NCBI RefSeq assembly: GCF_003931875.1
Contig: NZ_CP034245.1
Location: 1,364,001 to 1,428,000 of the forward strand
DNA length: 64,000 bases
Reading direction: 5' to 3'
DNA from: Microbacterium sp. 10M-3C3
Lineage (GTDB): Bacteria > Actinomycetota > Actinomycetes > Actinomycetales > Microbacteriaceae
Shown here: positions 56,313 through 64,000 of the stretch, piece after piece
How the letters are laid out: every line of letters begins with the position of its first letter
How positions within the stretch are numbered: the first letter of the stretch is position 1
Made by a program: the position numbers and the translations under genes
Notes under the pieces: model-generated
What the model saw: the letters and a program-made list of their open reading frames with translations, nothing else
What the model was told of the DNA's origin: nothing
Databases searched by the model: none

Positions 56313-56345
56313 CCACTGACTAGGTGCGTCAGATGCACCAAGTGG
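56313..56345. repeat. Imperfect palindrome at the right island edge (candidate att site)
   Basis: Outer arms CCACT/AGTGG and inner arms GGTGC/GCACC around GTCAGAT, between the small resolvase-like ORF and the first recognisable ABC-F codon. Large serine recombinase sites are imperfect palindromes of 30-50 bp with this kind of placement. Confidence 0.5.
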
Positions 56346-56347
56346 AG

Positions 56348-56824
56348 AAGACGACACTCCTGCGCACCCTCCTCGGCCGCCGCAGGCTCGACGAGGGGAC
56401 GGCGGCCCTCGGTGCGAGCGTCGAGATCGGCGAGATCGACCAGGCACGGTCGCTGCTGACCGGCGACGAGCCGCTCTCGGCGGCAGTCGAGCGACTCCTG
56501 CCGACGCTGGCGTCCGGGGAGGTGCGCACCCTGCTGGCCAAGTTCGGGCTGAAGGCCGACCACGTCACACGGCCGGTGGGCGCACTGTCGCCGGGCGAGC
56601 GCACGCGCGCGGCGATGGCGCTCTTACAGGCGCGCGGCGTCAACGTGCTCGTCCTGGACGAGCCGACCAACCACCTCGACCTGCCCGCGATCGAGCAGCT
56701 CGAGCAGGCGCTCGAGTCGTACGAGGGCACGCTGCTCCTCGTCAGCCACGACCGCCGGATGCTCGACGCGGTGCGTCTGGATCGGCGGTGGCGGGTCGAA
56801 GACGGCCGCGTGCGCGAGCTCTGA
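56348..56824 (+). pseudogene. ABC-F ATPase, 3' part
   Basis: Resumes the second ATPase domain at KTTLLRTLLGRRRLDEG, then the signature LSPGERTRAAMALLQARG, Walker B LLVLDEPTNHLDLPAIEQL and LVSHDRRMLDAVRL. Only the last residues of Walker A remain. It is the other half of the gene at 29435-30550; an ATG at 56333 could in principle start a short product. Confidence 0.9.
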
Positions 56825-56835
56825 CGACCGCGCGG

Positions 56836-57180
56836 CTACCGGCCCTGCCGCTTCCTGTACGGCTTCGGCTGCCCCTTCACGATCGGCGCCCTGCCCTGGC
56901 CCTTCGACGCCTTCGCCTTGCCGCCCGCCGACGCCGCGGGCTTGGCGACGGGCGCCGGCGCGGCGGCGATCCGCTCGCGCGCCTCGTCGAGGAGCAGCTC
57001 GCCGGCCGGCGTGAGACGCGTGCCGCCTTCCCGCCGGAAGAGCGGGTGGCCGACCTCGGCCTCGAGCTTGTCGATGGTGGAGTACAGCGATGCCAGAGGG
57101 ATGCCGAGCGTCTGCGCCGCACGGGGGAAGTGCAGTTCGTCCGCGACGGCGACGAAGCGGCGTAGTGCCTCGAGCTTCAT
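56836..57180 (-). CDS. LysR-type HTH protein without effector domain
   Basis: 114 residues: residues 1-60 are a LysR N-terminal winged HTH (LEALRRFVAVADELHFPRAA, TLGIPLASLYSTIDKLEAEV, GHPLFRREGG), followed not by a substrate-binding domain but by an Ala/Pro/Lys-rich basic tail. Coupled by ATGA to the DUF1684 gene. It may act as a basic DNA-binding protein; ligand sensing by itself is unlikely. Confidence 0.75.
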   Translation of the reverse strand: MKLEALRRFVAVADELHFPRAAQTLGIPLASLYSTIDKLEAEVGHPLFRREGGTRLTPAGELLLDEARERIAAAPAPVAKPAASAGGKAKASKGQGRAPIVKGQPKPYRKRQGR

Positions 57181-57800
57181 CCGTACAGCTCCCCGACCCG
57201 GACGGGCACGCCCAGCCGGTTGCCGAGCGGCGCGAGCGGGCACGCCCACGCCGGGTCGTACGCGCACGACGGGTTGTAGGCGAAGTTGAAATCCAGCACG
57301 ATCGTGCCGGTCTCCGGGTCGGCGCCCAGGTCGGCGCCCTTGATGGTGTCGATGAGGTAGCGCCCGCCGCCGTAGGTGCCGCCGGGCGTGCCCGCCGACG
57401 CGTCGCGGAACGGGATGAAGATCCCGCCGCCGTAGGAGGTGAGGCGCCACACGTCGAGGCTGCCCGCATCCGGGACCTGGACGCGACCGACCCGTTCGAA
57501 CGTCACGACGCCGTCCGTGCCGGTGGTGAAGTCGAACGACCCGGGCTCGGCGGGCTCGATCGCGCACGTGAAGCGCCAGGCGGCGTCGTAGGCGGCGACG
57601 GGCGCGCCTGCGAAACCCGGTCGGTCTCGGGGGAGGAGCGGGGTCGCCGGATGCTCCGAGAGCAGCCGATCCCGGCCGCGTCGCCAGAGCTCGTGTGCGG
57701 CCGCGGGCTCCGGCGTGTCACGCACCCGGTCGTAGAGCGCGAAGACGCTGCGGCGCCAATCGGCGACATGGAGAGCGGTGCGGGCGGCGTCGTCGATCAC
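57177..57800 (-). CDS. DUF1684 domain protein
   Basis: 207 residues with the family features GGGIFIPFRDASAG, GTYGGGRYLIDTIKG and VLDFNFAYNPSCAYDPAWACPLAPLGN (cut here as three blocks of one C-terminal region). Cytosolic, function unknown. Coupled to the HTH protein, which might use it as a partner. Confidence 0.88.
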   Translation of the reverse strand: MIDDAARTALHVADWRRSVFALYDRVRDTPEPAAAHELWRRGRDRLLSEHPATPLLPRDRPGFAGAPVAAYDAAWRFTCAIEPAEPGSFDFTTGTDGVVTFERVGRVQVPDAGSLDVWRLTSYGGGIFIPFRDASAGTPGGTYGGGRYLIDTIKGADLGADPETGTIVLDFNFAYNPSCAYDPAWACPLAPLGNRLGVPVRVGELYG

Positions 57801-58005
57801 GCCGTGAGTCTAGGCGAGCGCCTGCACGCGCATGCGACACGCCCGGGCGCGCATCGGGGAGGGTCGGGAACGTGCCTTCCCCTTGCGGGCAGGCGGGAGG
57901 GGGAGGAGCGTCGGAGGTCACCAGCACGCGCGGTCCCCCCGGACCCCTCGCCTTCCGACCCTTCGGACATTCCGGTGGCCCGCGCGCGCACGGGAGGAGC
58001 CGATC

Positions 58006-58380
58006 ATGGGCAAGTTCACCTTCGAGACCACGACCAAAGCCGAGTTCGAGGATCGTCTGCTCGCGCACCTGCAGCAGGTCATCACGTCCAAGCTCCGGCG
58101 CGACGAGTGCTTCCTGTTCACGTGGAAGGAGGACATCAGCGTCGGCGGCGGGCGCACGTCGGTGTGGGTCCACCGTGGCGCGAACCTGGTGTTCAAGTTC
58201 CACGGCGGCCGCACGCCGGCGATCAATCCGGCGTGGTTGCAGGCGTTGACCTACACCGCCAACGGCCCGCACGGCCTCTACGTCGTCCCTGAGCCCGACG
58301 CCCGCCAGGTGGAGCGCCTCCACGCCCCCCAGGAGTCTCTGAAGTTCGACATCGTCGAAGACCGCATGAGCACCGCCTGA
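58006..58380 (+). CDS. DUF7882-type small protein
   Basis: 124 residues: MGKFTFETTTKAEFEDRLL and RRDECFLFTWKED, SVWVHRGANLVFKFHGGR. A Microbacteriaceae family often mislabelled ATP-dependent DNA ligase; no ligase motif is present. ATG follows GGGAGGAG. The 205 bases upstream, between two divergent genes, hold nothing I recognise. Confidence 0.72.
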   Translation: MGKFTFETTTKAEFEDRLLAHLQQVITSKLRRDECFLFTWKEDISVGGGRTSVWVHRGANLVFKFHGGRTPAINPAWLQALTYTANGPHGLYVVPEPDARQVERLHAPQESLKFDIVEDRMSTA

Positions 58381-58414
58381 CGGCGCGCGGCAGCCGTCGC
58401 CCGCGCCCGCCGGC

Positions 58415-58585
58415 CTAAACCAAGCCCCTCAACAGCGACGCGGCCCACAGCGCGACGGCGAGGACGGCGCCGCCGGCCACGATCAGCATGCCGAACATCG
58501 CCGCCACCGTCGCGGCGATGGCGGCCAGGCCCGCGGCCGTGCGCGAGCGGGCGCGCTGAGGGAGATCGATGCTGTGCGTGGTCAT
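58415..58585 (-). CDS. 56-residue membrane protein
   Basis: Starts MTTHSIDLPQRARSRTAAG and has two hydrophobic stretches (AAIAATVAAMFGMLIVAGG; AVLAVALWAASLL). Codon use is strongly GC at third positions, like its neighbours, and it fills an otherwise empty 270-base gap. Function unknown. Confidence 0.5.
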   Translation of the reverse strand: MTTHSIDLPQRARSRTAAGLAAIAATVAAMFGMLIVAGGAVLAVALWAASLLRGLV

Positions 58586-58653
58586 GCTTCGACGCTACGG
58601 ACCGAGCCGTCGCGGCGGATCCGCCCGCGGTCGTTGCGTCATCCGACTCCAGG

Positions 58654-59436
58654 ATGACCTCGTCCCTCGTCGCGGCTGGCAGACTCGGCACAGTGGACGA
58701 CGTCGAACTGGTCTCGCTCCCCGGAGGACGGGTGACACTGCACGACGCGCGGCGCCGCGTGCAGCGCACCGTCGAGCTCGCACCCTTCGACATCGCCGCG
58801 TTCCCGGTGACCGAAGCCCAGCTCGGCCAGATGCTCGGGCTCGGCGCGCCGCATCCGCGGCACCCCGCCGCATCCGTCAGCTGGCTGCGCGCCGTGCGCT
58901 TCTGCAACGCGCTGTCGGAGTGGGAGGGCCTTGATCCGGTGTACTCCCACGACGGCGAGGTCGTGACCTGGCATGCGGATGCGGACGGCTACCGACTGCC
59001 GACCGAGGCGGAGTGGGAGTTCGCGTGCCGGGCCGGGTCGACAGGCCCGCACTACGGCCCGCTGCCCGACGTCGCGTGGACCGCGCTGGACGGTGGTGAT
59101 CGGCCGCACGACGTCGGCGGGAAGTTGCCGAACCTGTTCGGGCTCTTCGACACGCTCGGCAACGTGTGGGAGTGGTGCTGGGACCTGCTGGACCCCGCGC
59201 GCTACGCCGACTATCGCGTCTTCCGCGGCGGAGGATTCGCCGACGATCCCGCCAGCGTGCGCGCGGGTGTCCGCCGCGGCGGACCGCCCCGGGTCGAGCA
59301 CGACGACGTCGGCTTCCGCGTCGCGCGCGGGCCGTCCGAGACCCCGGATGCGGCGCAGGGCTGGTCTGCGGAGGCCGATCGCGAGCGCGCCGAGGTGACC
59401 GGGCCGGTGCCGTTCGGATGGACACCCCTGCGCTGA
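58654..59436 (+). CDS. Formylglycine-generating-enzyme-fold (SUMF1) protein
   Basis: 260 residues: VELVSLPGGRVTLHD, FPVTEAQLGQMLG, RLPTEAEWEFACRAG, GNVWEWCWDLLDP, FRGGGFADDP. The fold is clear, but the cysteine pair needed for sulfatase activation is not evident, so another role (as in ergothioneine-type or regulatory FGE-like proteins) is possible. GTG at 58693 is an alternative start just before the domain. Confidence 0.8.
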   Translation: MTSSLVAAGRLGTVDDVELVSLPGGRVTLHDARRRVQRTVELAPFDIAAFPVTEAQLGQMLGLGAPHPRHPAASVSWLRAVRFCNALSEWEGLDPVYSHDGEVVTWHADADGYRLPTEAEWEFACRAGSTGPHYGPLPDVAWTALDGGDRPHDVGGKLPNLFGLFDTLGNVWEWCWDLLDPARYADYRVFRGGGFADDPASVRAGVRRGGPPRVEHDDVGFRVARGPSETPDAAQGWSAEADRERAEVTGPVPFGWTPLR

Positions 59437-59449
59437 CACGCGGCCGCGG

Positions 59450-59953
59450 TCATGCGGTCGCGGCGAGGGCCTCCAGGGCGGCACCGCTCATGCGCTGCGT
59501 CGTCCATTCGTCCATCGGCTCGGCCCCGACCGACCGGTAGAACGCGATGGACGGCGCGTTCCAGTCGAGCACGGTCCACTCCAGTCGGGAGTAGCCGCGC
59601 TCGACGCACTCGGCGGCGAGGGAGGCAAGCAGCGCCTTGCCGTAGCCGCGACCGCGCTCGCTCTCGGCCACCCACAGGTCTTCGAGCCAGATGCCGTGTC
59701 GGCCCGTCCACGTCGAGTAGGTGAGGAACCAGATCGCGATGCCGAGGATGGCGCCGTCGCGCTCCACCACGTGAGCGAAGGCGCGCGGCGACGGGCCGAA
59801 CAGCGACTCCCGCAGATCGGCCTCCGAGTTCTCGACGGCGTCCGGCTCGCGCTCGTAGACGGCCAGAGCGACGATGGCCGCGAGGATCCCCGCTTCGTCG
59901 CCGGGTCGTGCCGGTCGCAGGACGGTGCGGTCATCCAGGTCGCGGGGCTGCAT
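59450..59953 (-). CDS. GNAT-family N-acetyltransferase
   Basis: 167 residues; acetyl-CoA loop ESERGRGYGKALL, motif B region WTVLDWNAPSIAFYRSVGAEP. Resembles the diamine/spermidine acetyltransferase-like group (EDLWV preceding the loop). Substrate not certain. Ten bases from the CinA gene on the same strand. Confidence 0.88.
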   Translation of the reverse strand: MQPRDLDDRTVLRPARPGDEAGILAAIVALAVYEREPDAVENSEADLRESLFGPSPRAFAHVVERDGAILGIAIWFLTYSTWTGRHGIWLEDLWVAESERGRGYGKALLASLAAECVERGYSRLEWTVLDWNAPSIAFYRSVGAEPMDEWTTQRMSGAALEALAATA

Positions 59954-59962
59954 CCGGGAAGC

Positions 59963-60451
59963 CTATCGACGTGCGGACTCCGCTTCCGCCACACCCGCCA
60001 GCAGGAGCCGCAGCCCGTGCGCCACCGACTGCTCGATGACCGCGGCGGGGTCACCGTCGAAGGAGTAGAGCTCGGCGCGCACGCCGGCATCCGTCGCCAG
60101 CGCGAAGTGCACCGTGCCGGGGGTGTGGCCGTCCTGCTCGTCGGGGCCGCCGACACCGGTCACCGAGACGGCGATGTCGGCGCCGAGGACCTCCCGCGCA
60201 CCGGCCGCCATCTGCCGCGCGCACGCCTCCGAGCACGGATCCACATAGGGGTGGACCCCGAGCGCTCGCGTCTTGGACGCGAGCTGATACGCGACGACGC
60301 CGCCGCGGAACCATTCGCCCGCGCCGTCGCCCCGGCCGAGGGCGGAGCTCAGCGCGCCGCTCGTGAGCGACTCGGCGGCCGCGATCGTGACGCCCGCGTC
60401 CCGCGTGGCCCGCGACAGCTCGTCGACCAGTTCCATTCCGCCTCCGTCCAT
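59963..60451 (-). CDS. CinA-family nicotinamide-nucleotide amidohydrolase
   Basis: 162 residues: the isolated CinA C-terminal domain with AAAESLTSGALSSALG, FRGGVVAYQLASKTRALGV, AVSVTGVGGPDEQDG and GTVHFALA. Deamidates NMN in NAD salvage. Catalytic Ser/Thr-type motif ESLTSG is intact. Confidence 0.88.
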   Translation of the reverse strand: MDGGGMELVDELSRATRDAGVTIAAAESLTSGALSSALGRGDGAGEWFRGGVVAYQLASKTRALGVHPYVDPCSEACARQMAAGAREVLGADIAVSVTGVGGPDEQDGHTPGTVHFALATDAGVRAELYSFDGDPAAVIEQSVAHGLRLLLAGVAEAESARR

Positions 60452-60580
60452 CGGCCCCGACGCTATGGCCCGGATCCCCTCGTGCCCGCCGGGATTGCGA
60501 CGAGGGCCGGGCGTTTGCTAGCGGATGTGGATGGGTGGTCCGTAACATCGGAGGCACGTCCGACGATCGAGGGAGTCGCC

Positions 60581-61177
60581 ATGCACGCGTCCGCTGCCCG
60601 GATGTCCATCGCCGTCGGTCTGATCGCGGCCGCGCTCGCCCTCGCCGGATGCGGCGGCGGGTCCACCGCGCCCAGCGCATCGCCGGCGCCGCAGGTCAGC
60701 ACGATCCCGCCCGAGACGCCGAAGCCGACCCCCAGCCCCGTCGAGACCAACCTCCCGCAGTCCGATCCGCAGATCCCCACCGACTGCCAGACGCTCGCCT
60801 CACCCGAGACGCGCGCGGCCGCCATCGGCGACCTGACGCTGCAGAGCAACGGCGAGGGATTCGTGCGTCCGGTTCCGGAGGGCGCGACGCTGCGCCTCGG
60901 CTGCGACTGGTTCACGGGAGACACCACGGGCATCCTTCTGCTGATCAGCACGGCTGCGCCCGAGGCGGTGACGGCCGCGCTGCAGCAGCTTCCGGCCCAG
61001 GGCTACACGTGTCAGGCGGCGGAGGACTTCGGCGCGCAGTACTGCCAGCTGCCCGGCACCGGCCCCGACACCGAGGAGACGATCACGGCGCGCGACGGCG
61101 TCTGGATCTACATGTCGACCTCGAACCGCAACGGCCGCGCCTTCCTGTCCGAGATCGTCTCGGGCATCTTCGGCTGA
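60581..61177 (+). CDS. Lipoprotein, function unknown
   Basis: 198 residues: signal peptide with lipobox ALALAGC, a Pro/Ser/Thr-rich linker (about 25-58), then a folded domain with four cysteines (DCQTLAS, LGCDWF, YTCQAA, QYCQLP), which could form two disulfides. No named family recognised. Followed by the glycosylase gene after two bases, so probably co-transcribed. Confidence 0.78.
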   Translation: MHASAARMSIAVGLIAAALALAGCGGGSTAPSASPAPQVSTIPPETPKPTPSPVETNLPQSDPQIPTDCQTLASPETRAAAIGDLTLQSNGEGFVRPVPEGATLRLGCDWFTGDTTGILLLISTAAPEAVTAALQQLPAQGYTCQAAEDFGAQYCQLPGTGPDTEETITARDGVWIYMSTSNRNGRAFLSEIVSGIFG

Positions 61178-61179
61178 CC

Positions 61180-62010
61180 GTGCCCGAGTCTCCCGAGGTC
61201 GACGCCCTCACCGGATTCCTGCGCGACACGCTCGTCGGCGCCCGTGTCGCCGACACGGACCTCGCCGAGTTCCGCGCCCTGAAGACCCGCACGCGGCCGC
61301 TTGAGACGCTGGTCGGGACGACCGTCTCCGCCGTGGAGCGGCACGGCAAGCACATCGCCGTGCACACCGACGGCGGTGTCCTCGTCGTCAGCTTCGGCCG
61401 CGCGGGCTGGGCCACGTGGCGCGGTGCCGCGGAGGAGGTCCCCGCCGAGTCGCCCGCGCCCGTCATCGCGACGATCGGGTTCGCGGGACGCGGAGTGGTG
61501 GGGCTCACGGATGCGGGGGACTGGCTGTCGCTCGGCGTCTCGGTCGTCGACGCGCCCGCCGACGTCGCCGCGATCGCGAAGCTCGGGCCCGACCCGCTGG
61601 CCGCGTCGTGGACGGCCGACGACCTCGAACGCGCCGTGGTCGGACGGCGCAAGCAGCTGAAGGCGCTGCTGCAGGAGCAGGAGTCGATCGCGGGAATCGG
61701 CAACGCCTACTCCGACGAGATCCTGTACGACGCGGGCCTGTCACCCGTGGTCCACGCCGCCGCGCTCGACGAGGACGAGCGTGCCCGTCTCGCTGCATCC
61801 GTCGTCGGCGTGCTGCGCGGGGCGCAGGCCGCGCGCAGCGGTGTGCCGATCGCCGAGCAGAAGGCCGCCAAGGTCGCCTCGATGCGCGTGCACGGCCGCA
61901 CTGGAGAGCCGTGCGGCACCGCGGGCACGGTGCTCGACGTGCCGGGGTCGAAGGGCCGCGCGCAGTACTGCCCGGAACGTCAGACCGGCGGTGTGCCCCT
62001 GCCGGAGTGA
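61180..62010 (+). CDS. Fpg/Nei-family DNA glycosylase with atypical zinc region
   Basis: 276 residues. GTG start gives N-terminal PESPEVDAL with catalytic Pro1/Glu2, and the helix-two-turn-helix QESIAGIGNAYSDEILYDAGL is typical. The zinc finger is abnormal: the region GEPCGTAGT ... YCPERQTGG keeps only two of four cysteines. Excises oxidised bases or acts as an AP lyase. The frame upstream overlaps the lipoprotein gene and is not used. Confidence 0.87.
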   Translation: MPESPEVDALTGFLRDTLVGARVADTDLAEFRALKTRTRPLETLVGTTVSAVERHGKHIAVHTDGGVLVVSFGRAGWATWRGAAEEVPAESPAPVIATIGFAGRGVVGLTDAGDWLSLGVSVVDAPADVAAIAKLGPDPLAASWTADDLERAVVGRRKQLKALLQEQESIAGIGNAYSDEILYDAGLSPVVHAAALDEDERARLAASVVGVLRGAQAARSGVPIAEQKAAKVASMRVHGRTGEPCGTAGTVLDVPGSKGRAQYCPERQTGGVPLPE

Positions 62011-62017
62011 CGCCGCC

Positions 62018-62043
62018 GAGCCGGTCGGACGGTGGGCCGGCTC
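62018..62043. terminator. Hairpin between the convergent glycosylase and flavoprotein genes
   Basis: Seven-pair stem GAGCCGG/CCGGCTC with a 12-base loop; the right arm reaches the flavoprotein stop codon. Confidence 0.45.
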
Positions 62044-63685
62044 AGCCGGCCAGCGCCCGATGCACCGAGGCGACGGCGCTCGACCCCTCGCCGACGGCGG
62101 CCGCGACGCGCTTCATCGATCCTCGGCGCACATCGCCGGCGGCGAAGACGCGCGGCACCGATGTCTCGAACGGCAGCGGCTCGCGCCCGAGCGCCTGCCA
62201 CGGCTCGCCGAGGCGCTCGAGCGGGATGTCGGTGCCGGTGCGGAGGAAACCGTCACGGTCGCGGTCGAGATCCGGGAGCCAGCGCGTGGCGGGGTCGGCG
62301 CCGATGAAGCAGAACAGCCCGCGCGCGTCGACGTCGCCGACGGCGTCGATCCGTACGCGCTCGAGACTGCCGTCGCCGTCCAGCCCCGTCACGTTCGCAC
62401 CTGTCAGCACCTCGACCCGGGCGTCTTCGTGCAGCCGGTCGACGAGATACGCCGACATGCGTGCGCTCAGGTCGTCGCCGCGTACGACGAGGCGCACCGG
62501 GCATCCGTTCGAGGAGAGGAAGAGCGCGGCCTGCCCGGCGGAGTTCGCGCCGCCCACGACGACGACGGGGTGCTCGAACACGTGGCGCAGCTCGAACTGC
62601 GTTGCGGCGTAGTAGATGCCCGCGCCCTCGAAGTCGTTCCAACGGTCGAGGGGCAGCCGGCGGTACGCCGCGCCCGAGGTGACGATCGCGGTGCGGGTGT
62701 GGATGACACGGCCGTCGGTGAGGGTCACCTCGAGGCCGTCATCCGTCGAGCGCAGCTGCGCGGCCTCGCACGGGGCGTAGACGCGCACGCCGAACTTCAG
62801 CGCCTGCAACGAGGCCTGGCCGATGAGGTCGCCGCCGCTGACGCCGAACGGGAAGCCGAGGAAGTTCTCGATGCGGGAGGTCGCCGCGGCCTGTCCGCCG
62901 GGCGCGACCGCGTCCAGCAGCACCGTGCTGAGACCCTCGGACGCGCCGTAGATCGCGGCCGCGAGTCCGGCGGGTCCGCCGCCGACCACGACGAGGTCCA
63001 CGATCTCGTCGGACTGCCCGTTGTAGCTGAGCCCCAGCTTGTCGGCGACGAGCCCCGGCGTCGCGCGGTAGATGGGCTCCCCTTGCACGAACGCGATCGG
63101 CAGGTCCTCCGGTGCGACATTGTGGTGGTCGTACTGATACGTGTTGCCCGGATCGATTTCGAAGGCGGTGTGCACGAGGTCGAGCCGGTCGGCGAAGCGC
63201 TGCAGCGCCTCGAACTCCCGCGAGGATTCGGTGCCGACGAACTTCAGGGTGAGCGCGGCCGGGCCCTTGCGCAGGGCCTCGCGACGGTTCCACAGCATGC
63301 GCAGCAGCACGTCGCACAGCTCGTCGTCCTCGCTCATGACGCGGCGCAGCGCCTCGCGCGGAAGGCGGTACACGCGGCCGCTGCGCGAGACACGGGCCGA
63401 GAGGAAGGCGCCCTGCCCGTTGAGGACGCCGAGCTCGCCCGCGACGGCATGACGGCCGTTCACGACGAGCACGGACTCGCCGAGCGTCCACAGCGAATCC
63501 CGGACGATCTCGACCTCGGCGGTGTCGACGAGGATGAGGTCGTACGATGGATCGCCGGATCGGAAGACGTAATCGCCCTCGGACACGTCCTCGGGCGTGG
63601 CGTACGGAAGGATTCGGGCCCACTGGTCGTCGGTGAGCGGGGCGGACTGCGGCGGGTTTTCGGTGACGGACTCTGACGTTCCCAC
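62042..63685 (-). CDS. cNMP-binding-domain / thioredoxin-reductase-like flavoprotein
   Basis: 547 residues: an N-terminal cyclic-nucleotide-binding-like domain (about 20-130), a thioredoxin-fold-like linker (about 140-220), then FAD domain VVVGGGPAGLAAAIYGASEG, NADPH site VVVGGANSAGQAALFLSS and the final FAD motif RVFAAGDVR. The CxxC of true thioredoxin reductases is absent (YYAATQFE instead), as is usual in this fused family. Probably a redox sensor or reductase without disulfide exchange. Confidence 0.88.
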   Translation of the reverse strand: MGTSESVTENPPQSAPLTDDQWARILPYATPEDVSEGDYVFRSGDPSYDLILVDTAEVEIVRDSLWTLGESVLVVNGRHAVAGELGVLNGQGAFLSARVSRSGRVYRLPREALRRVMSEDDELCDVLLRMLWNRREALRKGPAALTLKFVGTESSREFEALQRFADRLDLVHTAFEIDPGNTYQYDHHNVAPEDLPIAFVQGEPIYRATPGLVADKLGLSYNGQSDEIVDLVVVGGGPAGLAAAIYGASEGLSTVLLDAVAPGGQAAATSRIENFLGFPFGVSGGDLIGQASLQALKFGVRVYAPCEAAQLRSTDDGLEVTLTDGRVIHTRTAIVTSGAAYRRLPLDRWNDFEGAGIYYAATQFELRHVFEHPVVVVGGANSAGQAALFLSSNGCPVRLVVRGDDLSARMSAYLVDRLHEDARVEVLTGANVTGLDGDGSLERVRIDAVGDVDARGLFCFIGADPATRWLPDLDRDRDGFLRTGTDIPLERLGEPWQALGREPLPFETSVPRVFAAGDVRRGSMKRVAAAVGEGSSAVASVHRALAG

Positions 63686-63731
63686 GGGGACAGGCTAGTG
63701 GCCCCCGCGGGAACGCCGGGCCGGCTCCGGT

Positions 63732-64000
63732 TCAGACGGTCTGGCCGGGGTGCTCGCCCTCGCCGATCTCCTCCACGAGCTTGTCGTTGAAGGCCGGCAG
63801 ATCGTCCGGCGTCCGACTCGAGACCAGGCCGTTGTCGACGTGCACCTCTTCGTCCACCCACGTCGCGCCGGCGTTGCGCAGGTCTGTCTCCAGGCTCGGA
63901 TAGCTCGTCAGCGTGCGGCCCGTCACGACGTCCGCCTCGGTGAGGATCCAGCCGCCGTGGCAGATGACGCCGACGGGCTTGTGCTGCGCGAAGAACTCCT
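63732..64000 (-). CDS. DJ-1/PfpI-family protein, 3' part (cut by window end)
   Basis: The last 89 residues: nucleophile Cys in VGVICHGGWIL, then ADVVTGRTLTSYPS, GATWVDEEVHVDNGLVSSRT and DLPAFNDKLVEEI. Matches the YhbO/PfpI type (deglycase or protease-like stress proteins). The start lies beyond base 64000. Confidence 0.85.
   Translation of the reverse strand, partial: EFFAQHKPVGVICHGGWILTEADVVTGRTLTSYPSLETDLRNAGATWVDEEVHVDNGLVSSRTPDDLPAFNDKLVEEIGEGEHPGQTV

Larger units (their letters stand above)
30551..56347. mobile_element. 25.8-kb copper-resistance genomic island inserted in the ABC-F gene
   Basis: The two halves of one ABC-F gene flank this segment. Serine-recombinase genes or remnants lie at both edges, and the content is accessory (copper efflux, copper oxidase, cytochrome c biogenesis, phosphoketolase, an IS). 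Using the first ATPase domain of the same protein as a ruler, about 22 codons between VVREGSF and KTTLLR are missing, so a deletion accompanied or followed integration. No clean long direct repeat marks the ends; ATGTAACCGAGGTGG (30551) weakly resembles ATGCACCAAGTGG (56333). Confidence 0.85.

Noticed and set aside
30551-56347. Clean attL/attR direct repeats at the island ends
   Set aside because: Only a weak match (ATGTAACCGAGGTGG against ATGCACCAAGTGG) was found and target codons are missing, so a precise attachment duplication is not supported.

Overview
The window is high-GC DNA from an actinobacterium of the family Microbacteriaceae, most probably Microbacterium. The reasons are very GC-rich third codon positions, family-typical proteins (DUF4307, DUF6264, DUF4245, DUF7882 types), the xseA-xseB-DUF4245-carbonic anhydrase-fumC gene order, and many genes whose start codon lies 6-8 bases after a TAnnnT hexamer, the usual look of leaderless actinobacterial transcripts. 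Family assignments come from reading motifs; no database was searched.

Chromosomal backbone, left (1-24.7 kb): ilvA, greA, DUF4307, a hemolysin III homologue, uppS, phoH, a candidate structured RNA, an OmpR-type two-component pair, the leftward xseA-xseB-DUF4245-can-fumC operon, ispH-DUF6264, an ECF sigma/anti-sigma pair, MOSC, fba, glpX, rmuC, an exonuclease, a methyltransferase, a RibD-type reductase and ychF. The 3' end of ychF is present three times over about 700 bp, and the copies bracket two small membrane-protein modules.

Transition zone (24.2-30.5 kb): two VOC proteins, DUF4287, a MarR regulator with two operator palindromes, an AraC-GyrI regulator, an alpha/beta hydrolase and the 5' part of an ABC-F ATPase gene. 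Two nearly identical IS256-family elements with different target duplications lie at 24.76-26.19 and 31.46-32.90 kb.

Accessory island (about 30.55-56.35 kb): 25.8 kb interrupts the ABC-F gene; the 3' part resumes at 56,348 and about 22 codons including the second Walker A are missing. The left edge holds serine-recombinase remnants and a broken ORF. The right edge holds an intact large serine recombinase overlapping a small resolvase-like ORF. Between them is a copper-handling cluster. Part one is csoR-copZ-copA-YHS behind a CsoR-type operator, followed by a stretch of decayed genes. Part two is a pair of divergent transcription units starting from two more CsoR-type boxes near 45.7 kb. Leftward run DUF6153, an M23 peptidase, lgt, resB, ccsB, a small membrane protein, a TlpA-like lipoprotein and ccdA. 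Rightward run a second DUF6153, DUF305, a beta-propeller lipoprotein, phosphoketolase (xfp), a second copper P-type ATPase and a multicopper oxidase, with xfp, the ATPase and the oxidase joined by 4-base overlaps. I read this as one copper-induced programme: sensing and chaperoning, efflux, periplasmic oxidation, extracytoplasmic thiol/lipoprotein maturation, and a carbon-metabolism bypass.

Chromosomal backbone, right (56.3-64 kb): the ABC-F remnant, an HTH-only LysR protein coupled to DUF1684, DUF7882, a 56-residue membrane protein, a formylglycine-enzyme-like protein, GNAT, CinA, a lipoprotein, a Fpg/Nei glycosylase, a cNMP-domain/thioredoxin-reductase-like flavoprotein and the 3' part of a PfpI-family gene cut by the window end. 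No tRNA, rRNA or CRISPR array was seen.
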